From Bacillus alkalisoli (GTDB taxonomy: Bacteria; Bacillota; Bacilli; Bacillales; Bacillaceae_I), in NCBI RefSeq assembly GCF_002797415.1, contig NZ_KZ454944.1, positions 2,808,665-2,872,664 on the forward strand: 64,000 nucleotides of DNA. Reading direction: 5' to 3'. Below are positions 26,064-34,257 of this stretch, piece by piece. The position numbers and the translations under genes were made by a program. The notes below the pieces were generated by a model. That model was not told the origin of the DNA. It was given only the letters and a program-made list of their open reading frames with translations, and did no database searches. The stretch's first letter is position 1. Each line of letters starts with the position of its first letter.

Positions 26064-29000
26064 GTATTTTTTAAACTAGTATAAATAACTTTTGTAAAGT
26101 GCGCTATATTAATAGGCTTTGTCACGTAAACTTCTACACCAAGTTCCTTAACTCTGTTCATCTGTTCCGTAAGTGCATCTGCACTAACGACAATTAACGG
26201 CACATTTATATACCTTTCCTCTTTCTTTAATTCTTGGATAATTTCTATTCCTGATATGTCTGGTAAGTTAAGATCCACTAATACTAAATCATAAACACTT
26301 TTATTCGCTAGATGTAATCCGTCTTTGCCAGTCATAGTAGTTGTTAATTTTATTCCATTTAAATTGCTGAAGATATGTTCTACTAATTGCTTGTTTGCTT
26401 CATTATCTTCGATATATAGTACTTCATATTGTTGTTCTGTATCTAATAAGTTTATGTTGATTTTTTCAAATGGTGAAGAGTAGTTTCTAGTATTTTGTCC
26501 GTACGGTATAGTGAAGTAAAACTCACTACCTTGACCATACTTACTTATTACCCCATAAGTTCCATTCATCATCGTTACTAATTGTTTTACTAATGAGAGA
26601 CCGATACCAGTACCTTCTACATTGTATTCTTTTATTCTATAGAACGGTTCAAATATTTTCTCTTGTTCTTCTTCTTTTATGCCATAACCATTATCTAGCA
26701 CTTTAAACTCAACATGATTCTCCTCTAACAAGATGACAATTTGAACTTTTCCATTAGCATTATTGTACTTTATTGCATTATCTAATAAGTTTAAAATTAC
26801 TTGTCTTAGTCTTAATTGGTCCGTATATACGATTACTTTTAAAGCATTCGTTTCTTTTGTATGAATTACATATTGCATGTGGATGTTTTTCTTAACTGCA
26901 ATCGGTTCGACCATTTTCATACAATCTTTCGTAACAGATACTATGTCAACCGGCTCTTCTGAAAACTGTAACTTTCCAGATTCAATACGGGATAAATCTA
27001 ACACTTCATTAATTAGATTTAACAAGTGCCTTCCACCTTTTAGTATTTCCTGGACAAAATCTTTTTGTTGCATTGTAAGTGAATCGTCTAATTCTAATAA
27101 TTGCGAAAACCCTAACACACCATTTAACGGTGTTCTTAGTTCATGACTCATCTTTGATAAAAATTCCGATTTAGCAATACTTGCCTTTATTGCTTCTTCT
27201 TTTGCTTCGGAAGCTTTCTGTTCCATTTTCTTACGGTCTGTTATATCTTCAAACATCCAAAGATGACCTTTAAAATTATTTTCCATATAAAAAGGAATAT
27301 AAGTACGTTTAATCATTAAACCTTCCTTTGTTTCCAACTCTTCCACAATAATCTGTTTATCTCTTAAAATATTTTTAATTCTTTCTTCCGCTTTTTCTTG
27401 TTCTTTAAACAACACTGGATGATAATGAATAGCACTCTTGCCGAAAAGAGATGTTGGTGTTTCATTAATCAACGAAAACATAGAACAGAAATAACTATTG
27501 CTGAAGAATATATCTCGTTGATCATCTACCATCATAATTCCAATTGGTAAATTGTTTAATACTGTTCTATTTAAACTATAGGCCTCTTTTAGTTTTAATT
27601 CTTGGTTTTTCTGGGTTGTAATATTAGAAGCTGTTACTAAAACTCTTTTTTTCTCTTGTTCATTCTCATTATTTAGTAAGACAGTATTCACGGAAGTCCA
27701 AGTAATATTTTTATCTCTTTTTATACCAATCACATTATCAAACGTAGGATCACCGGTTTTAAACGTGTGCGTAATTGGAAATTCATGTTGTTCGTAAAGC
27801 GTTCCGTCTTCCTTAATAAAAGAATATAGACCTTCATATTCCTTAATATTCTTAATTTGTTCATCCGTTAAGCCGACAAATTTGTACGCGTTATCATTTA
27901 AATCTACTTGATTTCCGTCCTCTTCATAAATAATAATTGCTTCTGACATTGTACGGAGGATGTTTTTATATAAATTTCTTTCTTCCTCTAACTTTTTCTT
28001 AGCCATAACAGCTTCTGTAATTTCTACTCCGGAACCGATCACTTCTACTACTTTTCCATCCTCCATTATAGGGCTAAGACGTACCGTGTAATGTATCCCA
28101 TTTACTTCTCCATAGTATCCTGTAGCATTTCCATTCCATGCTTCTTCATATGCTTGTTCCTTCATAGTATATATTTCTTCTGGGACTACCTCTTTAAGCG
28201 ATGAGTTCACGACCATTTCTGAAGTGAATCCCATTTTATAAAGTAATTCTCCATCTGCCATTGTATGGATGAACTTACCTTCCTTTTTTATAAACTTAAC
28301 CGTCATTCCTTGTTGTTTTTTTATTGTCTCTACAAGATCTTTCTGGGCTTTTTCTTTCTCTTGAGTCGATATAGATAAGGCCGTCAAGTCCGAGGCTATA
28401 ACATAAAGACCAGAGAATTTGTTACTAAGTATGATAGGTACAAACGTTAACGAGTAATGCAAAGTAGACTGTTTTCCATCTAACAGACTTACTTGCACTT
28501 CACTTGTCTTTCCTTGTAGACCAGTTTGTATGTGCTCCTCTATGATAGGCTGATTTTCTTTTGAGAACAACGAAAGAAACAAGCTATCTATCAATTCCTC
28601 ATCGTTAAATCTAAAACTACTTTCAGCTTTAGGATTTACTTTTATTATTTTTGCATGTTCATTTAATAGGAATATAGGAAATGGGTTATTATCAATTAAC
28701 GCTTGAAAATGAACTCCTAAACTTTCTTGCATTTTTTCTGCACGATCTCTACCTTCTTGTGCTAGTAAAATTACTATTGTAAATAATAATATGGTAGAAA
28801 TCCCAATCATGTATCCTATTTCATCTCTGCTAAGAATTCCTTTATTTGTATCCATGATCAACATACTCGTTAAGTTAGATGTGTCCATTTTTGTACCGAT
28901 CATGGCTATATAATGCATAAAACCTATACCCAAACTGAATATGGCAGACAAAATTAACCTATGCTTTAATTGAAAAGGATTGCTTTCAAATCGTTTAAAA

Positions 29001-29476
29001 AAGTAACCGAATGAATAGATAACGACATTACAAATCAATAAAGTTAAAAATATAAAAGCTAACTCGTATGTTATTGTTTTTTCTATTAACATAGAAGCCA
29101 TACCAATATAATGAAGACCAGTAATACCACTTGCAACAACAAATGTAGTAATATAGTTAACCCTCAATATTCCATCATTTTTTGAAATGGCAAAAAACAA
29201 GATCGAAGCAGCGACTGTTGCTATAGTAAAAGATAATAAAGTAGGTAAAATTTCAAATGTTAATATTCGATGATGAGTATATGCAAGCATACCAAGAAAA
29301 TGTAACGTCCAAATACCTGTACCTAATACTACACCGGAAGCAAAAATATATGAAATTACATTTTTATGGCCTCTTTTAAATCTAGTGTATATATCTATAG
29401 ATGCAAAACTTGCTAGAAACAAAACGACAAAGGATAAGATAAAGAGTTTTACGTTATAATCAAAAATGACGAACAT
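26048..29476 (-). CDS. MHYT-PAS hybrid sensor histidine kinase with C-terminal receiver
   Basis: A 1142-aa membrane hybrid kinase. Residues 1-240: seven-helix MHYT sensor with motifs LHFLGM, LHYIGM and MHYIAM, thought to bind copper and sense O2, CO or NO. Residues about 255-760: several PAS domains (for example ALIDNNPFPIFLLNEHAKII; IIIYEEDGNQVDLNDNAYKF; NLPIGIMMVDDQRDIFFSNS). HisKA domain with His778 in KMSHELRTPLNG; ATPase domain with NLLDNAIKYN, VLDNGYGIKEEE and EGTGIGLSLV; receiver domain with Asp1068 in LVLVDLNLPDISG and C-terminal VTKPINIAHF. No DNA-binding or Hpt domain, so phosphate must pass elsewhere; the LytTR regulators or a sporulation phosphorelay protein are candidates (inference). 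Confidence 0.92.
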   Translation of the reverse strand: MFVIFDYNVKLFILSFVVLFLASFASIDIYTRFKRGHKNVISYIFASGVVLGTGIWTLHFLGMLAYTHHRILTFEILPTLLSFTIATVAASILFFAISKNDGILRVNYITTFVVASGITGLHYIGMASMLIEKTITYELAFIFLTLLICNVVIYSFGYFFKRFESNPFQLKHRLILSAIFSLGIGFMHYIAMIGTKMDTSNLTSMLIMDTNKGILSRDEIGYMIGISTILLFTIVILLAQEGRDRAEKMQESLGVHFQALIDNNPFPIFLLNEHAKIIKVNPKAESSFRFNDEELIDSLFLSLFSKENQPIIEEHIQTGLQGKTSEVQVSLLDGKQSTLHYSLTFVPIILSNKFSGLYVIASDLTALSISTQEKEKAQKDLVETIKKQQGMTVKFIKKEGKFIHTMADGELLYKMGFTSEMVVNSSLKEVVPEEIYTMKEQAYEEAWNGNATGYYGEVNGIHYTVRLSPIMEDGKVVEVIGSGVEITEAVMAKKKLEEERNLYKNILRTMSEAIIIYEEDGNQVDLNDNAYKFVGLTDEQIKNIKEYEGLYSFIKEDGTLYEQHEFPITHTFKTGDPTFDNVIGIKRDKNITWTSVNTVLLNNENEQEKKRVLVTASNITTQKNQELKLKEAYSLNRTVLNNLPIGIMMVDDQRDIFFSNSYFCSMFSLINETPTSLFGKSAIHYHPVLFKEQEKAEERIKNILRDKQIIVEELETKEGLMIKRTYIPFYMENNFKGHLWMFEDITDRKKMEQKASEAKEEAIKASIAKSEFLSKMSHELRTPLNGVLGFSQLLELDDSLTMQQKDFVQEILKGGRHLLNLINEVLDLSRIESGKLQFSEEPVDIVSVTKDCMKMVEPIAVKKNIHMQYVIHTKETNALKVIVYTDQLRLRQVILNLLDNAIKYNNANGKVQIVILLEENHVEFKVLDNGYGIKEEEQEKIFEPFYRIKEYNVEGTGIGLSLVKQLVTMMNGTYGVISKYGQGSEFYFTIPYGQNTRNYSSPFEKININLLDTEQQYEVLYIEDNEANKQLVEHIFSNLNGIKLTTTMTGKDGLHLANKSVYDLVLVDLNLPDISGIEIIQELKKEERYINVPLIVVSADALTEQMNRVKELGVEVYVTKPINIAHFTKVIYTSLKNTKTTP

Positions 29477-29719
29477 CTATTACACTCCTAATAATGACTT
29501 TCTACTACCTATTTAAACTTACTTCTTGTACTGGTGCAATGTAGTATTCCGTACTTTTACCTCTAAATTCTGGAATTGTTACCTGATTAGTTGTGACTTT
29601 CGACATATTAGATTTCATTTATGGCATTTCAAACATAAAAAAAGGCATTTTGCGACAATTACATATATTTTGTAGAAAAATACTGTAAAATAAAGTTAAA
29701 AATAGTTGGAGGGGTTAAA

Positions 29720-29896
29720 ATGGGACAATTTATCTTAGAGAATGAAATCGAAAAGTATCGAAAAGAAATGGTTAAGCTAGCTCAAACTCACGGTTTCACG
29801 TCAGATAAAACAGTAAAATGTAGCCAACATTTAGATTATCTCTTAAATCTATTAAAAGACACAAAATATTTATCCATAAAAAAACTACAGCCTTAA
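29720..29896 (+). CDS. Spo0E-like aspartyl-phosphate phosphatase, 58 aa
   Basis: ATG preceded by GGAGGGG; 58 codons. The helix-helix layout and signature SQHLDYLLNLL (Spo0E family consensus SQxLDxLI/L) identify a small Spo0E-type phosphatase, which in Bacillus removes phosphate from Spo0A~P. N-terminal helix ENEIEKYRKEMVKLAQTHGF fits the family. Encoded opposite to the neighbouring kinases. Its 3' end forms part of the terminator of the convergent response-regulator gene. The target (Spo0A~P or a LytTR regulator) is not known. Confidence 0.85.
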   Translation: MGQFILENEIEKYRKEMVKLAQTHGFTSDKTVKCSQHLDYLLNLLKDTKYLSIKKLQP

Positions 29897-29901
29897 ACTG
29901 T
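29876..29901 (-). terminator. Terminator of LytTR regulator copy 2
   Basis: Minus strand CTACAGTTTAAGGCTGTAG then TTTTTT; it overlaps the 3' end of the convergent Spo0E-like gene. Confidence 0.8.
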
Positions 29902-29911
29902 AGCAACTAAG

Positions 29912-30655
29912 TTATTCTTTTAAAACAAATGATATTCTTTCTTTCACATCATTAATTTTTAATTTTGAAATGCTAGCCTGTTTATTTACGTCATGAAAAT
30001 AAGCGATAAACGTTTCCGCTTGAGGTACGATTTGTGAGACTTTATTTGTATTTATAATAAAAGAACGATGTGCCAAAATAAAGGAATCATCTAACCTTTC
30101 CATAACACTCCCGATCGTTTCTGTTGTTTCGAATGCTTCATCTTTCGTGTATATGATACATTTTTTCCCTAGTTTCTCGATAAAACAAATGTCCTGTAAC
30201 GGGATGTATATAGTAGATGTTTGATCTTTGATGGATATATTATTGATTTTCCTTTCTTTAACATCTTTTGAAAAATCATTTTGTTCGTAAGCAATCAAAG
30301 TCTTAGCTTTATTTATTGCCTTCGTTAATCGTTCTTTTTGTAACGGCTTTACAATATAATCTATCGCTGATAGTTGGAAAGCCTCGATTGCATATTCATC
30401 ATAACCAGTAATAAAAATAAATTTTAAATCTGGATAGATGGACAAACATTCTTTTATCGCTTCTATTCCATTCTTTATAGGCATATTAATATCAGCTAAT
30501 ATTAAATTTGGTTTTTGAACGATAACTTCGTTTACTAAAGATTCTCCATTTTCACACACACCTAAAAGCTCAACATCTTCAATTTGATCTAGAAAATATT
30601 GTAATATTTCTACTGCATCAGTGTTATCTTCCACAATTAACACTTTTAAACTCAT
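29912..30655 (-). CDS. LytTR-family response regulator (copy 2)
   Basis: A 247-aa regulator with receiver phospho-acceptor Asp55 in LILADINMP, ITGYDEYAIEAF, DYIVKP, and C-terminal LytTR domain (LQDICFIEKLGKKCIIYT, FILAHRSFIINTNKV). Clearly paralogous to the regulator at 24191. The start is ATG 30655 (MSLKVLIVED) with AAAGGGG upstream; a longer frame exists but adds an unrelated 18 residues. It follows the PAS-GAF kinase, with repeat copy D between them. Confidence 0.9.
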   Translation of the reverse strand: MSLKVLIVEDNTDAVEILQYFLDQIEDVELLGVCENGESLVNEVIVQKPNLILADINMPIKNGIEAIKECLSIYPDLKFIFITGYDEYAIEAFQLSAIDYIVKPLQKERLTKAINKAKTLIAYEQNDFSKDVKERKINNISIKDQTSTIYIPLQDICFIEKLGKKCIIYTKDEAFETTETIGSVMERLDDSFILAHRSFIINTNKVSQIVPQAETFIAYFHDVNKQASISKLKINDVKERISFVLKE

Positions 30656-30720
30656 ATATTTATAACCCCTTTGTTTGTTACTATAAGATAAAGGTTGATA
30701 GAATATCAACGTTAATTTAT

Positions 30721-30893
30721 TTGAGTTAGTTTCATAATGTACAATTACTAAACGAAAACGAATATTAAACCTATTCTTTAATATAATTAACGTTTATTAT
30801 TGAACAGTATTTAATTATAACAAACTGAACATTCGTTTTTCACTAAACGAACAGTAATTATGAAATTGATTCACTTTATGAAACTTACTCAAT
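30721..30893. repeat. AT-rich palindromic repeat, copy D (inverted)
   Basis: Opposite orientation to copies B and E: begins TTGAGTTAGTTTCATAATGT then ACAATTACTAAACGAAAACG and ends TTCGTTTTTCACTAAACGAA then AGTAATTATGAAATTGATTC, with an extra TTTATGAAACTTACTCAATT. It fills the gap between the PAS-GAF kinase stop and the LytTR gene. Confidence 0.8.
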
Positions 30894-30897
30894 TACT

Positions 30898-32469
30898 TTA
30901 AATTTTTGGAAATGACACTGAAAAAGTACTTCCTTTTTCAAGTTGACTTTCCACTTCGATAGAACCAGCCAATTCTTCAACAAGAGTTTTAGCGATTGTA
31001 AGTCCTAAACCTGAACCTTCTATATTATTCTCTATGTTATAGACACGATAAAAAGGTTCAAATATTTTCGGTTTCTCCTCATCGCTAATTCCTATTCCAT
31101 TATCTATTATTTGTATAACTACCTCTGTTTCTAAGTTAATACTTTTTGTGACAATAACAGATTGTTTGGGAGAAAATTTTATAGCGTTTGTTAGTAGATT
31201 AATAAATATTTGTTTTAGTTTTAATTCATATCCAAAGACATTTATATCGTCATTTATATAATTTACAAATAAGATACTTTTCCTTTCTGCTTGTGGAGAT
31301 AACAACGTAATAATTTGTGACATTAGTTCATGTAAGTTCACAAATTCTTCTTGAGTAACTAAACCTCTAACCGAATCATTTTTCACAGTACATATTATAT
31401 CATTTATCATTTGTAATAAGTAAGTACCAGCAGCAGTGATTTTTTGTATTTTTTCTAAAGGTTCTTCTTTTTCAGACTGTAATTGTTCCTCTAAAATTTG
31501 AGCGTAGCCTAAAATAGAATTCAAAGGGGTACGTAATTCATGACTAATCATATTCAAAAATTCTATTTTTACTCTATTTAGTTCTTCCAGTTGAACTTGT
31601 TGATCTTTCAGGTCTTTTAATAAATAGGAACGATCTAATATTAAAGAAATTCGTTCACATAGTTTACTTATTAATTCAATTTCTTTTTCTGTAAAGTTTT
31701 CTCTTTCTTTTGAGCCAAAAGATAGCGTACCAATTAATTTGCCGTATGCAATAAGCGGACAACATACGTACGCTTTCATACCTAAGCTTTGTAGTAAATA
31801 CACTTTTGAATTTGTTGATTTTTGGATATTTTCTGCAACATGTTTTTCCTTTTGTTGAGCAACATATCCACAAACTGCTTCACCTAAGTTTAAAGATTGC
31901 AGATCTTCCGCTTCTTCTTGCGAAATTCCAATGTAGTGTGATAACTTCAATTTATTCGTTTTACTAGAAAACCGATAATTAATACATATATCAAGATTCA
32001 ATAGCTCTGATAGCTCGTGAAACAATACATCTATAACCTTTCCAGAATCATCATATTCGATCATATGGTTGGCTACATCCGTTAATAGTTGTAATTTCTT
32101 ATGTTCCTTTAAAAGATTAGTAGAATCCTTTTCTTTAACAAGTATAAAGGTACTAGTATCATTAGAGGGATATATGGTTATTTCAAGCAGTTTATTAGAC
32201 GAATCAGAAGATAGAGTTGTTACAAATTCCGACTTATCTTTTTGTATGTTTTCTTCTTTTATTCTATCTCTAATAACTGTACTAACCCTATATGGCAAAA
32301 CTTCTTCTATATATTTATCTTTACAATTTATATTATTTAGGTCAAACATATCTATTAAAGAATTATTAGTATATGTTATTTTCCCATCACCGTTTAATTC
32401 CATAACACCATCTGAGATACCATCTATAATAGAAGGTAACAGAGCTTCTGAAGAATTTATAGTATTCAC
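30898..32469 (-). CDS. Cytosolic PAS-GAF sensor histidine kinase
   Basis: About 523 aa without transmembrane segments. N-terminal PAS (10-115, DGISDGVMELNGDGKITYTN), GAF (about 130-280, with GEAVCGYVAQQKE and AYVCCPLIAYGKLIGTLSFG), HisKA with His310 in MISHELRTPLNS, and ATPase domain with NLLTNAIKFS, IIDNGIGISDEE and EGSGLGLTIAKTL. The start is placed at GTG 32469, 8 bp after GGGGG; ATG 32484 lies ahead of that site and has little else upstream. Cysteines in the GAF domain could give redox or ligand sensing. The layout recalls soluble sporulation kinases, but it was not matched to a specific one. Confidence 0.9.
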   Translation of the reverse strand: MNTINSSEALLPSIIDGISDGVMELNGDGKITYTNNSLIDMFDLNNINCKDKYIEEVLPYRVSTVIRDRIKEENIQKDKSEFVTTLSSDSSNKLLEITIYPSNDTSTFILVKEKDSTNLLKEHKKLQLLTDVANHMIEYDDSGKVIDVLFHELSELLNLDICINYRFSSKTNKLKLSHYIGISQEEAEDLQSLNLGEAVCGYVAQQKEKHVAENIQKSTNSKVYLLQSLGMKAYVCCPLIAYGKLIGTLSFGSKERENFTEKEIELISKLCERISLILDRSYLLKDLKDQQVQLEELNRVKIEFLNMISHELRTPLNSILGYAQILEEQLQSEKEEPLEKIQKITAAGTYLLQMINDIICTVKNDSVRGLVTQEEFVNLHELMSQIITLLSPQAERKSILFVNYINDDINVFGYELKLKQIFINLLTNAIKFSPKQSVIVTKSINLETEVVIQIIDNGIGISDEEKPKIFEPFYRVYNIENNIEGSGLGLTIAKTLVEELAGSIEVESQLEKGSTFSVSFPKI

Positions 32470-32508
32470 TGATGTTTCCCCCATCTTTATAGTTAATCTC
32501 TATTAATT

Positions 32509-32664
32509 AAATCAATTTCATAATTACTGTTCGTTTAGTGAAAAACGAATGTTCTCTTTATTCTAATTAAATAACGTTCGATTTTAAACGTTAATTATTT
32601 TAAAGAATAGGTTTACTGTTCGTTTTTCATTTAGTAATTGTACATTATGAAACTTACTCAATTG
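32509..32664. repeat. AT-rich palindromic repeat, copy E
   Basis: Left arm AATCAATTTCATAATTACTG then TTCGTTTAGTGAAAAACGAA; centre TAAATAACGTTCGAT then TTTAAACGTTAATTA; right arm TTCGTTTTTCATTTAGTAAT then TGTACATTATGAAACTTACT. It lies in the upstream region of the PAS-GAF kinase. The remaining 140 bp to the Sda-like gene show no other clear feature. Confidence 0.85.
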
Positions 32665-32805
32665 TATAACATTTACGTAGTTTTTATAAAGATGAAAAAT
32701 TTGTAAAATAGGAAAACGGGATTATTTTCACATTTTCAAGGTTTGCATCTTATATAAATTGGGAATTGAATACTAATTTTATAAGAAAAAGGGGGGGGAG
32801 ATGGC

Positions 32806-33003
32806 ATGATGCGAAACATCTTACACATTAACAATTATTCCTCGTTAAAAAGTTTATCCAACAATTCATTGATCACTTCTTATAATAAAGCTATGGAAAA
32901 AAAACTAGATAAAGAATTTATTCAACTTTTAGAAGATGAAATTAAAAAGCGAAATTTGTATGGGGAAAAATATATAAATCAAACCTGTTCATCTCGAAAT
33001 TAA
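32806..33003 (+). CDS. Sda-like sporulation kinase inhibitor
   Basis: A 65-aa protein whose residues 15-50 (LSNNSLITSYNKAMEKKL, DKEFIQLLEDEIKKRNL) follow the remembered Sda helical hairpin (LSDELLIESYFKA..., LNRDFIELIENEIKRRSL) nearly residue for residue. Sda blocks KinA autophosphorylation when replication is perturbed. This copy has an N-terminal extension of about 14 residues and a C-terminal tail. A G-rich ribosome site precedes ATG 32806/32809. It may act on one of the island kinases rather than KinA (inference). Confidence 0.8.
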   Translation: MMRNILHINNYSSLKSLSNNSLITSYNKAMEKKLDKEFIQLLEDEIKKRNLYGEKYINQTCSSRN

Positions 33004-33018
33004 TTTGCTTGTATCAAT

Positions 33019-33059
33019 AAAACAATCCCGGTTTCTCAATGATAGAAACGGGGATTGCA
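33019..33059. terminator. Terminator between Sda-like gene and spoVIF
   Basis: CAATCCCGGTTTCT ... AGAAACGGGGATTG: 14-bp stem; the T tract is on the minus strand, so it mainly serves spoVIF. Confidence 0.8.
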
Positions 33060-33065
33060 TAGAGT

Positions 33066-33326
33066 TTATTTCTTCTTTTCGTTAATCATTTTTGAAATTG
33101 TCCCCATATCCACTGGTTTGTCTCCGCTCACTAACGTTTTAACTATTTTATCTTCTAATTCTTTCGGTACATTTTTGTTAGCTAACATAGAAACTTGCTT
33201 GACGAGATTTCTTACTGTTGTTTCATCCTTAAAGTTTGCATTTTGCATGGAGTTAGCTAATTGAAAAACATCTTTCATGTTAACACCAGTCTTTTTTTCA
33301 ATGTTCTTAAAGAAATGGTTTTCCAT
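33066..33326 (-). CDS. spoVIF: Stage VI sporulation protein F
   Basis: An 86-aa small helical protein (FFKNIEKKTGVNMKDVFQLA, NVPKELEDKIVKTL, DMGTISKMI) of the SpoVIF/YjcC family, needed for late coat assembly and spore resistance, usually sigma-K controlled. AGGAGG stands before the ATG. In B. subtilis it neighbours yjcD; the sensory island now separates them. Confidence 0.88.
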   Translation of the reverse strand: MENHFFKNIEKKTGVNMKDVFQLANSMQNANFKDETTVRNLVKQVSMLANKNVPKELEDKIVKTLVSGDKPVDMGTISKMINEKKK

Positions 33327-33428
33327 CGAACATCCTCCTTTTTAGATTAGATATATAGTATTGTATGTGTAAACGCCCATAGTGGTTCCAGCGTGAAATT
33401 CTCCTTTTATCATATGATTCGTTAAACA

Positions 33429-33555
33429 CCGCTGTTAATTTTCGCGCATATCTCCTCTTTCCGCGGGCGGGGAGGGAGCCTCGGCTTCGCCTTTGGGGTC
33501 TCCCACTTCCGGCTTCTCCCGCAGGAACCTTCGACATGCGCTCCAATTAACAGCT
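33429..33555. repeat. GC-rich palindromic repeat, short form, upstream of spoVIF
   Basis: Arms CCGCTGTTAATT and AATTAACAGC; internal CTTTCCGCGGGCGGGGAGGG, GCCTTTGGGGTCTCCCA and CTCCCGCAGGAACCT. Same family as 6223-6356. It lies between spoVIF and the YjcZ-type gene. Confidence 0.85.
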
Positions 33556-33595
33556 AGATTTGTAAAAAAACATTACAATACATTTCAACCTTCAA

Positions 33596-33631
33596 GCAGA
33601 AAAGTACGGTGTAGTCCCGTACTTTTCTGTA
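33596..33631. terminator. Terminator after the YjcZ-type gene
   Basis: AGAAAAGTACGG TGTAGT CCCGTACTTTTCT: strong inverted repeat just downstream of the small minus-strand gene. Confidence 0.75.
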
Positions 33632-33656
33632 TTTGCCGCTGTTAGATCTCTTTTAA

Positions 33657-33791
33657 TTAAAATTTACATGCACAACCAACAATAATTAAAAGAATGAACA
33701 ATACTACGATTAACACGAATGTATTACCGTAGCCACCAGAATAACCAGCACCTGCCACTCCATAAGGATAGCCTCCACCACAATAACCCAT
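33657..33791 (-). CDS. YjcZ-family sporulation peptide, 44 aa
   Basis: A 44-aa peptide: Gly/Tyr-rich N-terminus (MGYCGGGYPYGVAGAGYSGG) and one transmembrane helix (TFVLIVVLFILLIIVGCACK). This is the layout of the YjcZ/SscA family of small spore proteins. AGGAGG precedes the ATG. Confidence 0.85.
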   Translation of the reverse strand: MGYCGGGYPYGVAGAGYSGGYGNTFVLIVVLFILLIIVGCACKF

Positions 33792-33890
33792 ATATAGCAC
33801 CTCCTATTTAAGATTCCCTATTACTATATGTACGAATGTCTGTTAGGTATAGGCACTTGCCCTGGGTAAAAGCGGAAATATGCTCTTCAT

Positions 33891-33938
33891 AAAAAAAGGT
33901 TAGTGCCAAAAGATACTTAGCACTATCCTTTTACTTTA
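33891..33938 (-). terminator. Terminator of the 66-aa gene
   Basis: Minus strand AAGGATAGTGC ... GCACTAACCTTTTTT, downstream of the gene at 33958. Confidence 0.75.
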
Positions 33939-33957
33939 GCAGTCGCTCGCACTATTT

Positions 33958-34158
33958 CTAATTTTCCCCCATCCACTTTTCCAATCGCTTCATATAATTG
34001 TTTAACTTTTTTTCTAAATGTTCCACAGATTCCATTACCTCTTCCGACTGCTGAAATACCGTCTTTTCCGATTGTTCTGCATTTGAAGTTAGTTGATTCA
34101 TTTTAAACTTTTCAAAAATATAACGTATATGCTCTTCTCCTATGTCGAATTTACTCAT
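33958..34158 (-). CDS. 66-aa coiled-coil protein, unknown
   Basis: Not recognised. Helical, with probable coiled coil (EEVMESVEHLEKKLNNYMKR). Start ATG 34158 (MSKFDIGEEHIRYIF) follows GGTGGTGG; a longer frame from 34179 contains that site. Flanked by sporulation genes, so spore expression is plausible. Confidence 0.6.
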   Translation of the reverse strand: MSKFDIGEEHIRYIFEKFKMNQLTSNAEQSEKTVFQQSEEVMESVEHLEKKLNNYMKRLEKWMGEN

Positions 34159-34213
34159 ATAAATGACCACCACCTTCATTTACACTATGAATGGACGATT
34201 GATTCAGCCACAT

Positions 34214-34257
34214 AAAAAACCACTTTTAAAGATTTTCACTTTAATAGTGGTTCCAGT
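34214..34257 (-). terminator. Terminator of the spoVA2-like operon
   Basis: Minus strand GGAACCACTATTAAAGTG ... TTTAAAAGTGGTTTTTT: stem overlapping the DUF421 stop codon, with a T run. Confidence 0.8.

Noticed and set aside
29599-29605. 0A-box-like TGTCGAA upstream of the Spo0E-like gene
   Set aside because: A single 7-bp match about 115 bp upstream is expected by chance in this AT-rich sequence.
32560-32600. AACGTT direct repeats in copies B and E as canonical LytTR/AgrA-type sites
   Set aside because: The start-to-start spacing is about 14 bp, not the roughly 21-22 bp expected for LytTR dimers; kept only as a test suggestion.
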